Made by a program: the position numbers and the translations under genes
NCBI GenBank assembly: GCA_934621665.1
Contig: CAKTUT010000089.1
Span: forward strand, 1-7,255
Direction of reading: 5' to 3'
DNA length: 7,255 bases
Source of the DNA: an uncultured Oscillospiraceae bacterium
GTDB lineage: Bacteria; Bacillota; Clostridia; Oscillospirales; Oscillospiraceae
The notes under the pieces: model-generated
What the model saw: the letters and a program-made list of their open reading frames with translations, nothing else
Database searches by the model: none
Told to the model about the DNA's origin: nothing
Shown here: in pieces, positions 6,926-7,255 of the stretch
How the letters are laid out: the number at the start of each line of letters is the position of its first letter
How positions within the stretch are numbered: the stretch's first letter is position 1

Positions 6926-6954
6926 TTGACAAACGCTTTACAAACTGTTAAGAT
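6926..6954 (+). promoter_or_regulatory. Sigma-A-type promoter P1 of a tandem rRNA-type set
   Basis: TTGACA (6926-6931), a 17-bp spacer and TAAGAT (6949-6954). The -35 begins on the base after the gerB stop codon. The A-rich stretch just upstream (about 6895-6922), which codes for the gerB lysine tail, is placed where an UP element would lie. Its TTGACAAACG is repeated in P2. Confidence 0.8.
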
Positions 6955-7028
6955 AGCGGAGCGTTCTTGAGGAGCGCAGGGTTCTGAAAAGTCAAGCGAC
7001 AGAAAATCACAAAATGTGAAAAAAGTTC

Positions 7029-7057
7029 TTGACAAACGAACTGAGCTGTGATAGAAT
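7029..7057 (+). promoter_or_regulatory. Sigma-A-type promoter P2 of a tandem rRNA-type set
   Basis: TTGACA (7029-7034), a 17-bp spacer and TAGAAT (7052-7057). The -35 region and its upstream A-tract lie in a 17-base segment, TGAAAAAAGTTCTTGAC (7017-7033), repeated exactly at P3. The -35 is 103 bp downstream of that of P1. Confidence 0.85.
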
Positions 7058-7136
7058 GAATGAGTTCGCTGCGGTGAGAGCTTGAATGAGCTCGATGATC
7101 CGAAACGAAAAATACAAAAGAATTTGAAAAAAGTTC

Positions 7137-7165
7137 TTGACTTTTGAAAAGTTCTGATGTATAAT
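7137..7165 (+). promoter_or_regulatory. Sigma-A-type promoter P3, closest to the downstream gene
   Basis: TTGACT (7137-7142), a 17-bp spacer and a consensus TATAAT (7160-7165). The exact copy of the P2 upstream 17-mer lies at 7125-7141, 108 bp from the first. The expected start is near 7171-7172 (AG). This is the strongest of the three by consensus and probably the main rRNA-type promoter. Confidence 0.87.
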
Positions 7166-7171
7166 GAGCAA

Positions 7172-7255
7172 GCGCCGCAAATGCGCAGTGCACCTTGTAA
7201 ATTAAACAACGAGAAACATGAACAAACACCTTGGACAATTTAGTTCCGAAAGGAA
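7172..7255 (+). other. Probable 5' leader of a stable RNA (16S rRNA) operon, cut by the window end
   Basis: No reading frame with a credible start follows P3. The leader contains CACCTTGTAAATTAAAC (7191-7207) and a partial second copy, CACCTTGGACAATT (7227-7240), 36 bp apart. These resemble the CCTTGAAAANTNAA sequences common in Gram-positive rRNA leaders and spacers, where boxA-type antitermination signals lie. The last 12 bases, TTCC-GAAA-GGAA (7244-7255), form a hairpin with a GNRA tetraloop that probably continues past the edge. Three stacked promoters with no Shine-Dalgarno or ORF fit an rRNA operon. A tRNA cluster or other abundant RNA is the alternative. Confidence 0.65.

Noticed and set aside
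6948..7238. Minus-strand open frame opposite the tandem promoters
   Set aside because: It overlaps three near-consensus promoters and a probable rRNA leader, and its translation has no protein-like features.

Overview
The window suggests a GC-rich, endospore-forming member of the Clostridia. The evidence is a complete GerA-type spore germination operon in the A-C-B order, a FemAB-type peptidoglycan bridge enzyme, strong AGGAGG-type ribosome binding sites, and Gram-positive-style tandem promoters of the kind that precede rRNA operons. Family-level placement (for example Oscillospiraceae/Ruminococcaceae) is a guess from GC content and gene style; no RNA gene in the window can confirm it.

Layout. 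Positions 1-299 hold no convincing gene, but they carry a long composite inverted repeat (163-278) with a perfect 14-bp core stem. Positions 300-3853 are a tightly packed minus-strand cluster, transcribed femAB-like -> alanine racemase-family -> mnmE, with gaps of 20 and 12 bp. Positions 3854-4060 are a divergent intergenic region. It carries a 20-bp palindrome containing a GAAC-N4-GTTC core (similar to a Gram-positive LexA box), a smaller hairpin beside it, and a good match to a forespore sigma-G promoter facing right. Positions 4061-6925 are a plus-strand germination receptor operon gerA-gerC-gerB whose genes overlap (ATGA junction, then an 11-bp overlap into a TTG start). Positions 6926-7255 hold three regularly spaced sigma-A-type promoters, each with an exact 17-bp spacer, then a leader that looks like the region before a 16S rRNA gene. 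The window ends inside this leader.

How the genes work together. The left cluster joins cell wall synthesis (D-amino acid supply and bridge-peptide addition) to tRNA wobble-uridine modification. The right operon encodes a membrane receptor complex expected in the inner spore membrane, where it would sense a germinant. Its A and B subunits look intact. Its C subunit is about half the usual length and lacks a convincing lipobox, which is the most unusual protein-level feature here. The last codons of gerB, A-rich and lysine-coding, run straight into the first rRNA-type promoter with no terminator between.

I did not find a clear, wholly new system. The best leads are the minimal GerC, the divergent racemase, the palindromic operator candidate, the sigma-G-like promoter and the intergenic repeat.
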